The notes below the pieces were generated by a model, which saw only the letters and a list, made by a program, of their open reading frames with translations, was not told the DNA's origin and ran no database searches. Shown piece after piece: positions 1 through 10,290 of a stretch of 64,000 nucleotides of DNA. Positions within the stretch are counted from its first letter, which is position 1, and each line of letters opens with the position of its first letter. The translations under genes and the position numbers were made by a program. The DNA comes from Ascaphus truei. Taxonomy: Eukaryota > Chordata > Amphibia > Anura > Ascaphidae. Location: assembly GCA_036426205.1 (NCBI GenBank), contig CM071571.1:117896918-117960917 (forward strand), given 5' to 3'.

Positions 1-289
1 GAGCCACAGGCTAACCTCTGTCCATGTGCTGTTGTCCTTGACTGTTACTGACCTTGATTAAAAATCATGTCAGCACCCAGTGATTCAAATCTTCATTCTT
101 CCACGAAAAGAACATAGCCAGGATTAAGCACTTGATACCGTGAAGAATATTATGGCACCTTTCCATTGTTCAATTTTGTGATACAAAATATATTGCGCGC
201 ATTGTGATTAAGCTGGCATGTGATAGTGACTTAAATGAATATATATAACATGAATTGGATGAGCGGTTTTATGACAGCTTGTTCAACCT
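1..289. other. No recognised feature
   Basis: AT-rich sequence with no convincing reading frame, repeat terminus or RNA gene that I can see. Confidence 0.4.
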
Positions 290-1430
290 AGGATCGGGCC
301 TCAGCACACCGATGCTAAATGGAAACGAAGAAAAACAGCCGCAAAAAGAACCATGTGTCAGTATATAAAAAGTTATATTTATAAAATAAAGCGTGCAGGT
401 TGCACGTACATCAATATAAAAATTACACAGTATAACATGTTAGGGACATGTTAGCACTCGCGCGGGGAACAGCCAGGACACCGAACAGATGTATCTGGAA
501 CTGTTCTCCCTCGGCTTGCATGCGGAATCCAGGATCGGTAGGTACAAACTCCCACTTGAGAAGCCCTTCCCCACCCCAGATGTACTGAAGATACTGCACC
601 GTTGGTTCGGAGGAATGATCTCCTGATCGTTCCAGTGTGACGTCATCTGGTCGCCGACAGTACCATACTGCCGGTCCGGTCTCACTGCGTATCACTGCGT
701 CTCACAACACTGAACAGAGTATCGAGCTGGAATTATTGAAAGTCCGAGCCAAGTACCCAAACAAAGACAAGTGCAATTAAATAAGCCCGACCAATGCGGC
801 GAAGAAAAGGAAACTGAAGGAACGCACGCCCTCTCCTACGCGTTTCGTATCGAAAAAATTCTTCCGTGAAAAGCATAGGAGACGGCGCCCGCGTTCCTTA
901 AAATTGTTCATCTTTCTATCCCATTGCGGCTCCTCTTATTTTATTGCCACTTGCCTTTTGTTGGCGACTTGCCCTACGGATTTCTACCACTCCGCAATGG
1001 ACGCTGTCGTGATGCCGGAGCGCAGTGAGACGCCGCCCGGCAGAGGCGATGTTGCCACCAGATGAACTGTCAGCACGCTACACGCCAGACTAACCCGGAA
1101 CTGATCAGGAGACTCCTCACCGAACCAATGCGTTGCCGTATCTTCAGTAAACGGGAAGGATTCTCAAAGTGGAGTTGGTACACTACCGCATCCCTGGATA
1201 CCAGCAGCCAGCAGGAGACGTTCCAGATACATCTAGTTCGTGTCCTGCTGCTGTTCCTGCGAGTGCAGGAAATGTCCCTAAAAGGTTATCGCCATGTGTC
1301 ATGTTTAATTGAGTGTACGTGCCAAACACTCCCCCTTATTTATAAATAGAGATTGTTAATTATATACACTGATGGTGTTTTTTTTGCGATTTTCTTATAC
1401 TCGTGTTCCATGTTAGAGCTGGTCATGCCT
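290..1430. repeat. Inverted repeat element, arms about 290-720 and 1050-1430
   Basis: The reverse complement of 312-700 matches 1062-1400 throughout. Shared blocks include CAGTTCCAGATACATCT-like, GTACGTGC and TTTATAAATA segments, with moderate divergence between the arms. The spacer (about 720-1050) is GC-richer. Short open frames in the arms are mirror images of each other and do not look like a known protein. A third, direct partial copy of the outer left arm lies at 2593-2702, so this is a dispersed family. A foldback or MITE-like DNA element is the simplest reading; no target duplication was resolved. Confidence 0.55.
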
Positions 1431-1504
1431 TGTGTCTCTCTCACGACCCGGACTCGCAATGCAATATCTCACCTAGCATCTCTCGTAATTTAAAAACAGG
1501 GAGT

Positions 1505-2330
1505 GCAGAACGAGAGGGGCTAATAATGAGAAATAAGAGGGGGTGGGGACTGGTGGACAGATGAAGAAGACTTGAGGGGGTAAGAGAGGAGGTGGGGGTG
1601 CGGAATTGGAGAGAGCAAGGGAGAAAGGAAAAGAGAAGAAGAGAAAAAGTAAAGAGGGGAGAGCGAACGAGAGATGAAGATAGAGAGAGAGAGGAGAGGC
1701 AGAGGAGGAGAGGAGAGAGTAGGAAGAGAGAGGACGGACTGCATAGAGGAGCAGAGGCAGGAGAGAGAGAGGATGGAGAGAGAGATGAGAAGAGGAGTGA
1801 GAGACGAAGTCGCCGGATGAGAGAGTATGTAGAACAGAGAGGAAATGGAGGAAGCAGTTAGGGGAGGTGGAGAGAAAGAAGGAGATGCAGAGAGTCGACG
1901 GAGGATTGAGCAGGCAGGGAAGAAAGAAAGAGAGAGGGAGGAGCGAGGATTAGAGAGAGAGAAGAGCAGATTGAAGAGAGAGAGAAGAGAGAAGAGAGCA
2001 GAGAGGAAGAGAGAGACGGGAGGGAGAGAAGAGAGAAAGATGAGAAGAGAGAATGAGAGAGGGAGAGAGAGAGAGAAGAGAGGAAGCCCAGGAGAAGAGC
2101 GGAGGAGACGGGATAGGATGAGGAGATGAGACGAGTGTGAGACCAAGAGTGAAGGACGAGGCCTGAACTAGGGAGAGGGTGAGGAGCTGAGACTGAGAAA
2201 CGGGCGAATTGAAACTAGGAGGATGATAGAATGAGGAAGATTTGAGGAGGCGAGTCAGCGAGGGATTAAGAGAGAGATAGAATCTGAGAACTGCGAGAGG
2301 AGAGGCATGATATGAGACGCAGGAGAAACC
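1505..2330. repeat. Purine-rich (GA) tract, about 0.8 kb
   Basis: The + strand is almost entirely G and A, with imperfect GAGA/GGA repeats. Long reading frames on either strand here are low-complexity by-products (Arg/Glu-rich or Ser/Leu-rich). It is followed directly by a pyrimidine tract. Confidence 0.9.
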
Positions 2331-2335
2331 CTCTC

Positions 2336-2422
<87 letters not shown>

Positions 2423-2520
2423 CCCCTCTTTTACTTGTTCTCTTCCCACCTCTCTCTTGCACCCCCTCTCTCATTGTCCCCACCCCCCTTATTCTCATGC
2501 CCCTCTCTCATGCACTCCTC
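2331..2520. repeat. (TC)n microsatellite and pyrimidine-rich flank
   Basis: A nearly pure (TC)n run spans about 2338-2430, followed by CT-rich sequence to about 2520. With the preceding GA tract it makes a purine-to-pyrimidine switch of about 1 kb on the same strand. Confidence 0.95.
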
Positions 2521-2592
2521 TGTTTTTACGGAAGATCTAGGTAGATTGCATTGCAGGAGTCCAGGCGTGAGGAGACAAAGGCATTGACAAGC

Positions 2593-2702
2593 CTAAATGG
2601 AAACAGAAGTAAAAAACAGCGCAAAAAAACCATAGTGTAGTATATTAAAAAGTCTATTTATAAAATAAAGGTGAGTGTTGCACGTACATCAATATAAAAA
2701 TA
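2593..2702 (+). repeat. Direct partial copy of the 312-422 repeat
   Basis: This matches 312-422 in the same orientation (TAAATGGAAAC start, TTTATAAAATAAAG, GCACGTACATCAATATAAAAA end) with small indels. It abuts a Rex1-like LINE 3' end. Confidence 0.7.
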
Positions 2703-2775
2703 AAACGAGAGGTAACTCTCAATGTATTACTTCCTGGTAAAATATTTTTATAAATAAATAAAAAAATAAAAAATA
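2702..2775 (+). mobile_element. 3' tail of a Rex1-like (CR1/L2-clade) LINE
   Basis: The sequence ACGAGAGGTAACTCTCAATG followed by TATTACTTCCTGGTAAAATA and an (AAATA)n-type tail is the reverse complement of the 3' ends of the two larger minus-strand copies at 3808 and 15036. Only the last 60-70 bases are present. Confidence 0.65.
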
Positions 2776-3494
2776 TTACAATCTATATATGTCTGATTAC
2801 TCTTCTGAGCACCACACAATATTTTTGTTTTTGGCCCACTCTGTTTAAGCCCAATTCTGTGGGCTGCCTAAAAGCACTGGCACCTCCCATGGTCCTAATT
2901 GGCCCATCACATGCAAGCCCTCAATCTGTGATAGGCCAATGTAGCATCCGTGTTCTGATTGTTCAGAACCCGATCCTCCATGGTTTCTAATGAAGGCTGG
3001 GAAACTATGTAAATCTCTTCCCATAACAGGTAGTCAGCTTAGGTACAAACTCACAGTCTGGGAGACAGTTGGTGTGTTACTCTGAGGTTTTTGATTTTTG
3101 CCGGAGACACACAGATCCAGAACAAGGATTGGTTGTATAGACAAGCAGGACTTTTAAACTTGCTAGCACATCTATGGTACGTACCATGGAAACTAGAGAC
3201 GTTTGGCATGTGGAAGACTTAGTGAAGTGGCGCCCAACACATAGTGAGCTAGGATTCCCCTTGTAACTCCTGTCTTGGTGAGTGTAACCCCAAAGCTGTG
3301 TATTGTGTCACTCCTGTTGGCTCTGACCAAAGTGTAATTAACACCTTATTTCTGTCTGGTATTTGTGATCCTGTGCAAACTGTCCTGGTCTCCAGTGACA
3401 GGCTTTTTTGCTGGTGGTAGCAGTGGAATCGCTGGACTCAGTGCTGAAATTCTTGTGGGCATTTCGGCAAAGGTAATTGAGGCGGTTGGTGCAG
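2776..3494. other. Unclassified sequence, possibly LTR-derived
   Basis: No gene recognised. A block near 3245-3400 (AGCTAGGATT, then TGTTGGCTCTG) resembles 42765-42880 in order and spacing, so part of it is probably a dispersed repeat. The TGGCGCCCAACA string near 3228 looks like a tRNA-Lys primer site but lacks a supporting LTR. Confidence 0.3.
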
Positions 3495-3612
3495 ACCGAC
3501 AACTCGGCCGAACAGATCACAACCATGTTGGCAGCATTAGAACTAAAGGCCTGACCGACAACTCGGCCGGCCAGATCGCAACCATGTTGGCGGTATTAGG
3601 ACAAAAGGCCAT
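3495..3612. repeat. Two tandem copies of a ~58 bp unit
   Basis: The block ACCGACAACTCGGCCG...ACCATGTTGGC...AAAAGGCC occurs twice head to tail with a few substitutions. No function is evident. Confidence 0.8.
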
Positions 3613-3800
3613 GCTGGAGATGTGTCTAGTGAAGGGGGAGAGAGGGCTAGAGGTAGAGAGAAAAGAGAGGGGGACGATAGAGAAGAGAGAGTGCAGGGGG
3701 GAGAGATAGGAGGGGAGACAGGGAGAGAGAGAGGGGATCAGAGAGAGAGAGAGGGGAGAGATGGGGGGAAGGGAGAGGGGGAGAGAGGGAAGGGGTAGGG
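3613..3800. repeat. GA-rich tract
   Basis: Imperfect (GA)n/(GGA)n purine run that abuts the 3' end of the next LINE. Confidence 0.9.
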
Positions 3801-3807
3801 AGATAGA

Positions 3808-5100
3808 GAAATGTTTTACCAGGAAGTAATACATTGAGAGTTACCTCTCGTTTTCAAGTATGTCCTGGTCACAGAGTTATAATGACAAATACATGTTTAC
3901 AAATACATAGTTACAATGAGTGAAAAGGGTTATACAGTACATTATATACAAGACATTGTATGCACAGTTAAAGATAATATATATTGTAGGTGTATATAAC
4001 AGTTACAGACCAGATTAAAATGTGAGACATCTTTAGTTTTGAAAGAACTTAGACTGGTCCGGAAGTGAGAGATCCGGTAGACTGTTCCAGATGTGGGGTG
4101 CACGTTCAGAGAAGGAGGAGCGGCCACATACTTTGTTGAAACTTGGGACCATGAACAGTCTTTTGGAGTCAGATCTCAGATGATAAGTGCTGCATATGGT
4201 AGGGGTGAGGAGCTTGTTCAGATAGGTGGGTAGCTTGCTCAGAAATTCTTTGAAGGCAAGACAGGAGAGATAAACTTTGTGCCTAGACTCGTGATGACCA
4301 ATCTAGTTCTTTGAGCATTTCGCAGTGATGTGTGTTGTAAATGCATTGGAGGACAAAGAGGAATATTGAGTTGTAGCTGATATCAAGTTTATCTAAGGTG
4401 AGTTTGGAGTGCCGTGCCATATACAATGTCCCCATAGTCTATAATTGGCATCAGCATCTGCTGTGCAATGCGTTTCTGACCAGCAGACTTAGGGAGGATT
4501 TGTTCCTATATAGTACACCTATTTTGGCATAAGTTTTGAATGTCAGGGTATCAATGTGCAACCCAAATGTTAAATGGGAGTCAAGCCATATGCCCAAATA
4601 TTTGAAACTAGTAACAGGGGCTAGAATAGTACTAGAGTCGGTTCTGATCTGGAGCTCCTTCATTGGAATCTTTAAAATGTAGCCTTGGTCGCAAATTCCA
4701 TTGTTACAGTCTTGTCAGTGTTTAGAAACAGTTTGTTTTGGGAAATCCAATTTTCAAGTCTCAAGAAGTCAGATTGAAGTACGTGTCCAAGGTCAGGGCT
4801 GTGTACATATAAGATTGTGTCATCTGCCTACATGTGTATTGAGGCTTCCTTACAAGCTGTAGGGAAATCATTAATGAACACTGGGAAGATGAAGGGTAGC
4901 AGGAGATGAAGGGTAGTACAAGATACATTTAATGAGTTGAGGTCAGCTCTTATGCATGTAGCAACATCAGTGGTTTCAAGAAGAGAGGATTATGTTTATC
5001 GGACACAGCTGTTGCACCTAGAGGGAACATTAGGGATATATCCTGCATCAACCTTGGAGGGGAATCAACATAGTGTGCAGTTTTAGATACTTTATTAGCT
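3808..5100 (-). mobile_element. Rex1-like LINE, 5'-truncated, degenerate reverse transcriptase
   Basis: On the minus strand, pieces of a non-LTR reverse transcriptase can be read in broken frames. An ADDT catalytic box lies near 4810-4830, preceded by an IFPVFINDFPTACKEAS-like segment. A downstream segment contains FKYLGIWLDSHLTF and KTYAKIGVLYRNKSSLSLL (4451-4663). The closest relative in the window is the better preserved copy at 15036-16050. The 3' end is at 3808, with the same terminal sequence as 2702-2775 inverted. It is a dead copy with stops and frameshifts. Assignment to Rex1 rather than another Jockey-clade LINE is from memory of motif style and is uncertain. Confidence 0.75.
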
Positions 5101-5815
5101 AGTATTTACATTTACTTAAGGGGGGTCGGTGAAATGAGCCAGAATAAATCTACCTTGCTCTTTGGAAGTGGTAGCGTTTGGGCAGGGCCGACCTTAGCAA
5201 ATCTCTGGCACTATGTGATATTAATTGTATGTACAGGAAATATGTTTCAGCTACTGTTATGGATTACAGGTATTTTCTGGCATATAACGCATAATGAATA
5301 CCCAGATTATGGCGCTCCAACGTGGTTAATTACTCATGAGTTGTATAAATAAATCTGACGTTACCCATTTAATCTTAAAAGTACACGTGTATGCTATTTC
5401 CTCTTTATAAAAGAGAAGGTACAATTTTCATTATATATATATATATAGTATATCATGGCTGTTATAAGGCGACACTTGATAAAGAGAGGTAGGTGACTTG
5501 AACCCAGATTAGGGTTCTGTAGGAGAGGAATTAGATTTTGGGAGCCTTGGTATCAGAATGTTTAGGACGTTAGGGTAGGGAACATTTAATTGGTAATAGA
5601 ATACAGCTTAAATAAAAAGGGATCAATAGTACAGGCAAAAAGAGAAGTACAAACTAAATAGAAGCGATTAGGAAAAGTAGTAACAAAGATCTGAGGGATA
5701 CATTCACAAATGCTTGTATCAGGTCTAAAGGGGGATAATCCATGGAACAGTCTGAAGTGCAGATTAACCTGGGTTTGTAGCAGATAGCTGGAGCAGGAAT
5801 CTGGATCCACAGAGT
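5101..5815. other. No recognised gene; short (TA)n
   Basis: Mostly unclassified sequence. A short (TA)n run lies at about 5434-5450. No supported coding region. Confidence 0.4.
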
Positions 5816-6110
5816 GATGGTCCATAGAAAGTCCAGAGGGGAACAGGTGGAAGAGGTAGACAGGCGAATTGAATTCAGGACAAGTGGCAGAATTGTCAGA
5901 CAGACCGATGAACAGGACAGGAGCAAACAGCAGAGTGGATCCAAAGTCAGGGCAAGATCAAACAGCAGAGATGATCCACAGTCAGAGCAGGAGCAAACCG
6001 CAGAGATAATCCAAAATCAGGGCAGGAGAAAACAGCAGAGTGGATCTGAAAACAAGGCAGAAAAAAACAGCAGAGAGTATCCAAATTTAGGGCAGGTACA
6101 TACAGGGTCG
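5816..6110. repeat. Degenerate minisatellite, ~35-45 bp units
   Basis: A unit reading roughly AACAGCAGAGTGGATCC...GTCAGGGCAGGA recurs about five times between 5920 and 6100 with variable spacing. Open frames here are periodic because of the repeat. Similar glutamine/arginine-coded GC-rich repeat text occurs at 58640-58860. Confidence 0.65.
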
Positions 6111-6458
6111 CCAACACGGTGGTCTGTCGGGGTTCGGTAATAGTGTCCCGGGCATGATTGGAGAGAGGGGCATTGCTCCTTGCATTTGTCTTGGACCCCA
6201 AGTTTTCTGTTGGTGGCCCTGGGTACGTACTGTAACCGGTAGAGAAAAGTTAAGAGCAAACTAAAGTCAGGAACCAGGAATACAAGAGTTCAGTACCAAA
6301 TACTAGGTACTGTAGCAGAGGAGAAATACAACCTACTCCAGCCATCAGAGCTGTTGTGAAGTCCAGAGGATGGCATTTTATAGGCAGAGGGAGTCAGGTG
6401 TTGCAGAAAACATAGTTGTCCAGCGAAGGCCTACACAGAACAACACGTAAATCCTTAC

Positions 6459-7935
6459 AGTTTGTAGTTTGAGGCTACTAAAGATATTGTGGTACCTCGC
6501 TCAAACCCCTAGGTGAATGGATATGGTCACGTGCTGTCAGGGATAAATACGTCGGAGAAAAGGGGTGTATAGAGCACACAGAAGGATCCCCAATAAGGCG
6601 CACCGCAGACCTGAGTGGTATTAGATCATGGTCCTAGAATGCGCAGACATACAACATTTAATAAAGTTTATTATACATAATTGATTAAAACCGTGAAGCT
6701 TCTTGTAACTATCTTGTGCTAAGTAATGCTAGCTATTGTATATGGAGTGTACCTGGGATGAGGATGATACACACAAAGAAGGTATGGTTATAAATCAGCT
6801 AGTTCAGCTGGACCCGTCCTTAGGTAGACCTCCTCTTGAGTTAATCGTGGGGTAGAGGTATTAATATACCGTGTATTGAACCCAGCATTGGTAAGAGGAG
6901 ATGTTCCTAAGACTTGGTGCTTTATAAGGAATACCTATTGAGCAACCATACAAGTGTAATAATAGAATTATTAACTAGGAAATATCCAGTAGATGGTATT
7001 AGAGTGTATCTCAACACTGATAGAGCTCAGATCCTGCCAATGCAGTTTTGTGTATTTACTGCATATCAGCCCCTGTGATAGCTATCAATTGGTGAATAAA
7101 CCATGTATTGGTGTGGTTATAATACCCACACCACTCTCGGGGTGCCACACGATAGCCCTATACGGCCGGACACGAATTTCAGGTGCCAATTCACGCTATG
7201 TGTACCAAGATGTATCAGATCAATAGTGAGGTACGCAGATCTATGTCCGTGTCCGGCCATATAGGGCTATCGTGTGACACCTGCATTGTGCAGGATCTGA
7301 GCTCTATCAGTGTTGAGATACACTCTAATACCATCTACTGGATATTTCCTAGTTAATAATTCTACCAGCATTACAGGACCTAATGGGCCATTCGCCTAAC
7401 AATCATTATTATGGATGTGACTAAATACTATGAAACACCATGAAGGTTGTAAACATGTCACTCTACTAGCTATAGAGACCCACTGGCATCAATGTGGCTA
7501 TCCGAGGTGGTTACTGCCACTTGTATGGTTGCTCAATAGGTATTCCTTATAAAGCACCAAGTCTTAGGAACATCTCCTCTTACCAACGCTGGGTTCAATA
7601 CACGGTATATTAATACCTCTACCCCACGATTAACTCAAGAGGAGGTGTACCAAAGGACGGGTCCAGCTGAACTAGCTGATTTATAACCATACCTTCTTTG
7701 TGTGTATCATCCTCATCCCAGATACACTCCATATACAATAGCTAGCATTACTTAGCACAAGATAGTTACAAGAAGCTTCACGGTTTTAATCAATTATGTA
7801 TAATAAACTTTATTAAATGTTGTATGTCTGTGCATTCTAGGACCATGATCTAATACCACTCAGGTCTGCGGTGCGCCTTATTGGGGATCCTTCTGTGAGC
7901 TCTATACACCCCTTTTCTCCAGTTTGTAGTTTGAG
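6459..7935. mobile_element. Large palindromic element 1, with 15 bp flanking direct repeats
   Basis: The arms 6554-7172 and 7247-7920 are reverse complements with high identity, for example GGAGAAAAGGGGTGTATAGAG at the left edge against CTATACACCCCTTTTCTCC at the right edge. The left arm has about 100 extra bases near 7045-7135, and the right arm has about 130 extra near 7375-7505. The direct repeat AGTTTGTAGTTTGAG occurs at 6459-6473 and 7921-7935. The right copy abuts the right arm. On the left an 80 bp unpaired segment (6474-6553) sits between the repeat and the arm. No protein is encoded. It resembles element 2 at 12756-16683 in design and partly in arm sequence. Confidence 0.75.
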
Positions 7936-8059
7936 AAATATAATCCCAGATCTAATTGCAATGATGTGAGGGTATGATTTGCATATTGTGGCTATTACTC
8001 GTGGTCATGTCATGGTACACTACTATGAAAATCAGGACTGCAACATTGGCTACATTAGG
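7936..8059. other. Unclassified flank
   Basis: No feature seen. Confidence 0.3.
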
Positions 8060-8480
8060 ATACTCTCTTTGTAGAATTGGATAGATGAGGAAGGAAGAAA
8101 AAGGAGTTGCCCTTTATTTAAAAAACAATAGAAAGCTTCTTCAATAAAGAATCTGAGGTTCTTTGGGTAACCCTGGAAACTGATGAAAAAAATGGTTGTT
8201 TTTTCATACTGCGGTAATGTACAGACTCCCAGAACAGGAAGAGCAATTGGACAGTGGCATAACGGATAACATACTGTAATCAAAATGGCAAATAAAGGAG
8301 ATGTAATTATAGGAGACTTAATTCTGCAAGATGTGGACTGCAGTATCCGTTTTGCAGGTTCAGTCAGAAGCAGGGAAGCCAGGATTGCTCACAGAGTGTA
8401 TCTCTCAAGCAATTATGAGCTATTAGTGTGAGATTTCACAACATATAGAAAAATGACCAGACTAAATAGGCAATAAATAT
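8060..8480 (+). mobile_element. Decayed LINE endonuclease fragment
   Basis: On the + strand, frame-hopping translation gives GVALYLKNNRK, then YRLPEQEEQLD, then VIIGDLILQDVD, in the order expected for the apurinic endonuclease domain of CR1/L2-type LINEs (normally a YRPP..., then a GDFN-type motif). The frames are broken and no boundaries were found. It is too short and degraded to assign to a family. Confidence 0.45.
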
Positions 8481-10060
8481 TTCCCTGCAAGAAATTTGAA
8501 TCCTGCATGTCCCATATGTGGTACCATGAAAAATAAAGAAAAAGAATAACAAAAAAAAACCTCCCACAAAATTCTCAGCCTCCAAACAGGGCCTAATATG
8601 AAGGGGCTCTTCATTTCTGGCTGGAAGGACCCGCCTCCAACTTAAAAAATGACTGCTCTGGTACCAAGGAGCTTTGCATCAGTTTTGCTCCACTTGTGTC
8701 AGCAATTTGAGGGTTGGTTTTGGTGTAGTTAGGGGAAGAGTTGATTGGACACCATCCAGAGTAAGAAGACAGTCCATTAGTCTGTATGGTGCCTTCTGCC
8801 ACCAATTCTTATGGAATAGCACTACTTAGTAAATATGGCACTAAATATTGGACATGAGGTTCAAAGATTCCAACAGTGTCGTTTTCTGTAGCTTTTTTGA
8901 GTTTCCATGTTTTTCTAGTTAACTAAGCAAAAATAAAAAGTGGGTGCGCTCAAACAATCAGCTATCACTATGGATATCTCTGTCGAGGTTAACAAGGATA
9001 TCACGTATGTGTATATCAAAAGTGAAATGAATGCGTAATAACCCGGAATGGGGGAACGACCGAAACATATATTGGGTGCCAATTGGAATATAACCTGAAC
9101 CAAATAAAGGAGCTATAGAGGGTCACCATTAGACTAAACACTTGGACAGTATAGAGCTGTAAGTCAGTGAGTGCTGGAACCTTAGTTTGTATTTACACTT
9201 GGACAGTATTGATTGCCTTTTACATGTGTTCCTGTCGTACCTTTCACTTGTTCCTGCTGTATGAGAATCCCGAGGCACAAACTGATGACAGCATTAGACC
9301 AGAATTCCATCTGGGTCTGACGTCACTTCAGCCAGTACGGAGAGGGGAGAGAAGCATTAGCCTGCCACAGCGGAGCTAAACAACGCAATGAGGGGAGTCG
9401 ACTAGGAGATCCACTCAGGAGACCACCATTCCGGCAAACCTCACAAGCTGCGGTTCTGATGGGAGTGCAACCACCCCACGACATCTGAAACCGAGACGCA
9501 CCTACCCCAGTCAGAGGGGGTTCATCAACAGTGCAAGATGGGACGGGTTCATCATTTGCTAACTAACAGCAGGAACACAGGAACAACCATAAGGCAAAGT
9601 TTTTGTTTTTACCACTCTTAAAGCTTACCATACATTATCATCATTATTTTTATTCAACATATCATTGATTATTCATTGTTGCATTGTTTTGGTATTTTCT
9701 GCCCATATTTTTATCATATAAAGGCATTTTGCATTCATGCTTTTCTGCGCTTCTCTATTTTTTCTTTTGGAGGTTTCTAGTTAACTTATGTCTAATTTTT
9801 GTGTTTGTGTTTTGATTTTTTTTATTTGCATTTTTATCCACTGGATTTGATCTTTAGTATTATGTTAATGCTCGGGTGATGCTTCAAAGATTTGTCTTGT
9901 TTTGGAACATCATTGAAAAAATTATTATCCTTTTAATTTGCATGCATGACATCCTACAATGAGGGCCATATGTATAGAATGTCCAGTTGTATTCTCCTTT
10001 TTTATGTGGCTAGAATGGTGAACCTAATAAAATTGAATGTTTATTCCATATAATAATAAC
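8481..10060. other. No recognised gene; probable unclassified repeats
   Basis: AT-rich sequence. The segment 9200-9560 is GC-richer and looks like repeat DNA, but I could not find termini or a protein. Confidence 0.3.
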
Positions 10061-10065
10061 AGCTT

Positions 10066-10290
10066 TATTTCAAGAAGCGCTTTTCTCCCAAGGGGACTCA
10101 AAGCGCTCCACAATTACAGTGCACAGTGCAGACCCAGTGTCTGCCCAGATGAGCTTACAATCTATGTTTTTGGTGCCTGAAGCACAGAGAGAGAGAGAGT
10201 GACTTACCCATTGTCACAAGGAGCTGTCACTGGGAATTGAACGAGGTTCCCTGATTCAAACTCGGTGTCATTGAGCCACTCCTTCTCCAG
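10066..10290 (-). mobile_element. MIR-like SINE (tRNA head, L2-like tail)
   Basis: On the minus strand it reads GGAGTGGCTCAATGACACCG, a B-box-like GTTCAATTCCC, a GACAATGGGTAAGTCAC core, then AACATAGATTGTAAGCTC and a tail. The same order is seen in the copies at 38045, 52519, 58367 and 62899. The core resembles MIR/CORE SINEs, and the tail resembles the 3' end of L2 LINEs, such as the L2 at 33070-33975. Confidence 0.75.

Noticed and set aside
1520..2498. Long reading frames on both strands across GA/TC repeats
   Set aside because: They are low-complexity translations of simple repeats, present on both strands at once.
3225..3245. TGGCGCCCAACA, like a tRNA-Lys primer binding site
   Set aside because: No LTR ends immediately upstream and no retroviral coding follows; 12 matching bases are not enough.
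5816..6259. Overlapping frames on both strands near 6 kb
   Set aside because: They follow the minisatellite period and are not conserved protein.
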